This document shows, one piece after another, positions 41,900 through 43,500 of a stretch of DNA of 43,500 nucleotides. Every line of letters begins with the position of its first letter. The first letter of the stretch is position 1. The stretch is from Glandiceps talaboti (Eukaryota > Hemichordata > Enteropneusta > Spengelidae), in NCBI RefSeq assembly GCF_964340395.1, contig NC_135551.1, positions 4,251,963 through 4,295,462 on the forward strand, written 5' to 3'. The notes below the pieces were generated by a model that was not told the DNA's origin, made no database searches, and saw only the letters and a program-made list of their open reading frames with translations. The position numbers and the translations under genes were made by a program.

Positions 41900-42355
41900 G
41901 CATTCAAACATGGGTAATCTCTAATTGCCAAGCTAAGTACATTTACTGCATGTCTACTAATGCACATGTACATGGAGCCATGTCTTACAGCAAAATCCCT
42001 CATGGCTTTACCTGTAACATCCTTTGTTATTTTCGCATCAAACTGGAAATTTCACGATAATATCTATATAATACAATGTATCATATTATTTCAATTATCA
42101 TAAATGTATGTCACTCAAGATGGGAATAAAACTCACTCAAAATTAGTTGAGTATACAAATGTACATGTATACATTGTTGTATACCAAATTACCACGTCAT
42201 TTGGGGTTTCACATTTCAATCCTCTAAATTAATATATGTCTGTTGTGCTCCTCATTATCATAGCATCAAATTATAATAGTTTCCTCATTGCAGACAAATT
42301 AATAATCTCCATTACACAGACTAGACAAAAAGGAGCTTTATGGCATACAGTACAT
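41900..42355. other. Non-coding stretch
   Basis: No exon or repeat recognised. Confidence 0.4.
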
Positions 42356-42360
42356 GTATG

Positions 42361-42552
42361 TCTCCAGGTAAGGAAAGATATGCATGAATGCTTGGAGTCT
42401 CAATTTCATTCAATGTGTATTACAGTCATAAAGAATGTAATATAGAAGGATCATCTCCAGTCAAGGAAAGATATATGCATGAATGCATTCAGTCTAAATT
42501 TCATACAATGTGTACGTGTATTACATTCATTAGAAAGTAATATAAAAGGATT
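42361..42552. repeat. Direct duplication of about 93-bp unit
   Basis: TCTCCAGGTAAGGAAAGATA... (42361-42453) is followed by a diverged copy, TCTCCAGTCAAGGAAAGATA... (42454-42552). Both contain GCATGAATGC, ATTTCATTCAATGTGTA-type blocks and GTAATATA-AAGGAT. Confidence 0.85.
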
Positions 42553-42559
42553 GTTTATC

Positions 42560-43500
42560 TTAAATTATGAAGGGTTTGTGAACACTAAGTTACAATCCTT
42601 GTTACCTGAAAGAAGATTTTACCACCCAGATGTATCATAAAAATACCAATCATTAGATTTCTTGGTTGACACAAAGACTTTCACTCCACACCCTACACAT
42701 GCTTTACCATATAATGACAATTGTGTATGTCTTTTTGTTCTATTTCGACTTTCTGACATAAGATAACATGCTATTTCAGGTTATGAAGATTGTACCAAAG
42801 CAAAGAAGACGTAATGAATTTGTAATGCAAAATAAAAACTATCTATGTACATACACATTTTGTACACTACATTTATAACAAGGAGTAGACATTATGCAAG
42901 CAGTAAAATCATATACGATACCAGTTATATGTCTAGAAATAGGGAATGTTCACCAGAAGGCTATATACGAAACATGCAATGTGCATGTGTCGATCACTTA
43001 CATGTAACAAGTTTAGGTTGTTTTACTTGCTAGACAAGAACACTTTCAAGTTTTATTGCTGAACACTGCAGGCCTGTGATTGAAGAGAGCATTTTGTTTA
43101 TGTTCATTCAGCTTTATAGATTCCCTCAATGGCAATCAAACTGTGTTCAGCAGTAAACGTGTTGTTATCTATCAAGTGAAACAACATAAAATGTAGTCTT
43201 CTGGCGAACACTGCCTATTTTAGCTGTACTAATAATACATCAGAAATGAAATATTAATGATATGATATCATGCAGTAACCCTCTCTCCCCACTATCCGCC
43301 CACCAGTATCTTTGTACTATTTTGATCAATAGACATGTAGGTCCTTCATATCGAAGTCAAGCAAGTCAGTGTTTGGTCTACAGCAAATTTTATTTAGAAC
43401 AGAACTATTGGTTTCTGATCTTTTAAGTGTTATTGAATATCTGGTGAATGAGCATTCAATCCTATGCTATATAGCAAGTAGTGATGTAGAGAAACTACAA
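42560..43500. other. Non-coding stretch at right edge
   Basis: I searched the minus strand for upstream gene 2 exons. A donor-like TTTCAG|GTAAC at 42605 follows a 17-codon open frame without family resemblance. I do not call it. Confidence 0.4.

Noticed and set aside
42605-42660. Minus-strand segment with donor TTTCAG|GTAAC, considered as an upstream gene 2 exon
   Set aside because: The 17-residue translation is hydrophobic and unlike the N-terminal part of the C6orf118 family; no acceptor supports it.
1-43500. Searched for tRNA, rRNA, bacterial operons, viral or toxin genes
   Set aside because: None seen. The only tRNA-like sequence is the SINE head at 28305-28370, which is degenerate.

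Overview
The window looks like nuclear DNA of a metazoan, probably a marine invertebrate. It is AT-rich, coding density is very low, and the two recognisable genes are split into short exons (62-304 bp) with consensus GT/AG splice sites and long introns. Microsatellites, minisatellites, palindromic repeats and a tRNA-derived SINE fill the rest, and the palindrome ACATGTAC/TACATGTA is scattered throughout. There are no operons, Shine-Dalgarno sites or dense ORF blocks. I cannot name the species; a hemichordate, other invertebrate deuterostome or lophotrochozoan would fit.

Both genes lie on the minus strand. Gene 1 runs from a start codon at 10605 leftwards to the last visible exon at 3650. Its eight coding exons join in phase to give 432 codons. 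The protein has an armadillo-like helical region, a short acidic/polar linker and the first part of a Neuralized homology repeat (NHR) domain. The rest of the NHR and the C-terminus are not visible and probably lie left of the window. A 5'UTR segment ends at an acceptor just above 10644, and a possible first exon and promoter lie near 12.45-12.8 kb.

Gene 2 is a homologue of the vertebrate C6orf118 / TSNAXIP1-N-domain coiled-coil family. Five 3' exons, from 38520 down to a stop at 17343, join in phase into 266 codons. The N-terminal exons were not found and are probably beyond 43500. The spacer between the genes (about 12.8-17.3 kb) holds the unmapped 3'UTR of gene 2 and repeats.

The rest is repeat landscape. 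(i) Three minisatellites lie in introns: about 29-30 bp units at 10.0-10.46 kb, 39 bp units (43 copies) at 21.33-23.0 kb and 42 bp units at 26.9-27.8 kb. At least two show higher-order block duplication. (ii) Several families of short inverted-repeat (MITE-like or fold-back) elements are each present at two or more places. (iii) A 733-bp element with GTCGCA-rich ends and AAGGCCC termini lies at 36752-37484. (iv) A tRNA-derived SINE lies at 28141-28370 (minus). (v) At the left end, 0.6-2.45 kb, an unusual segment carries a promoter-like GCGCATGCG + TTTCCCGCC cluster and an acidic open frame on the plus strand. It is bounded by duplicated flanking sequence and may be a fragment of a multicopy gene or transposon.

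No evidence links the two genes functionally. The most interesting items are the ARM-NHR protein, the 39-bp satellite next to a near-perfect 361-bp palindrome, the fold-back family with a conserved central hairpin, and the segment at 0.6-2.45 kb.
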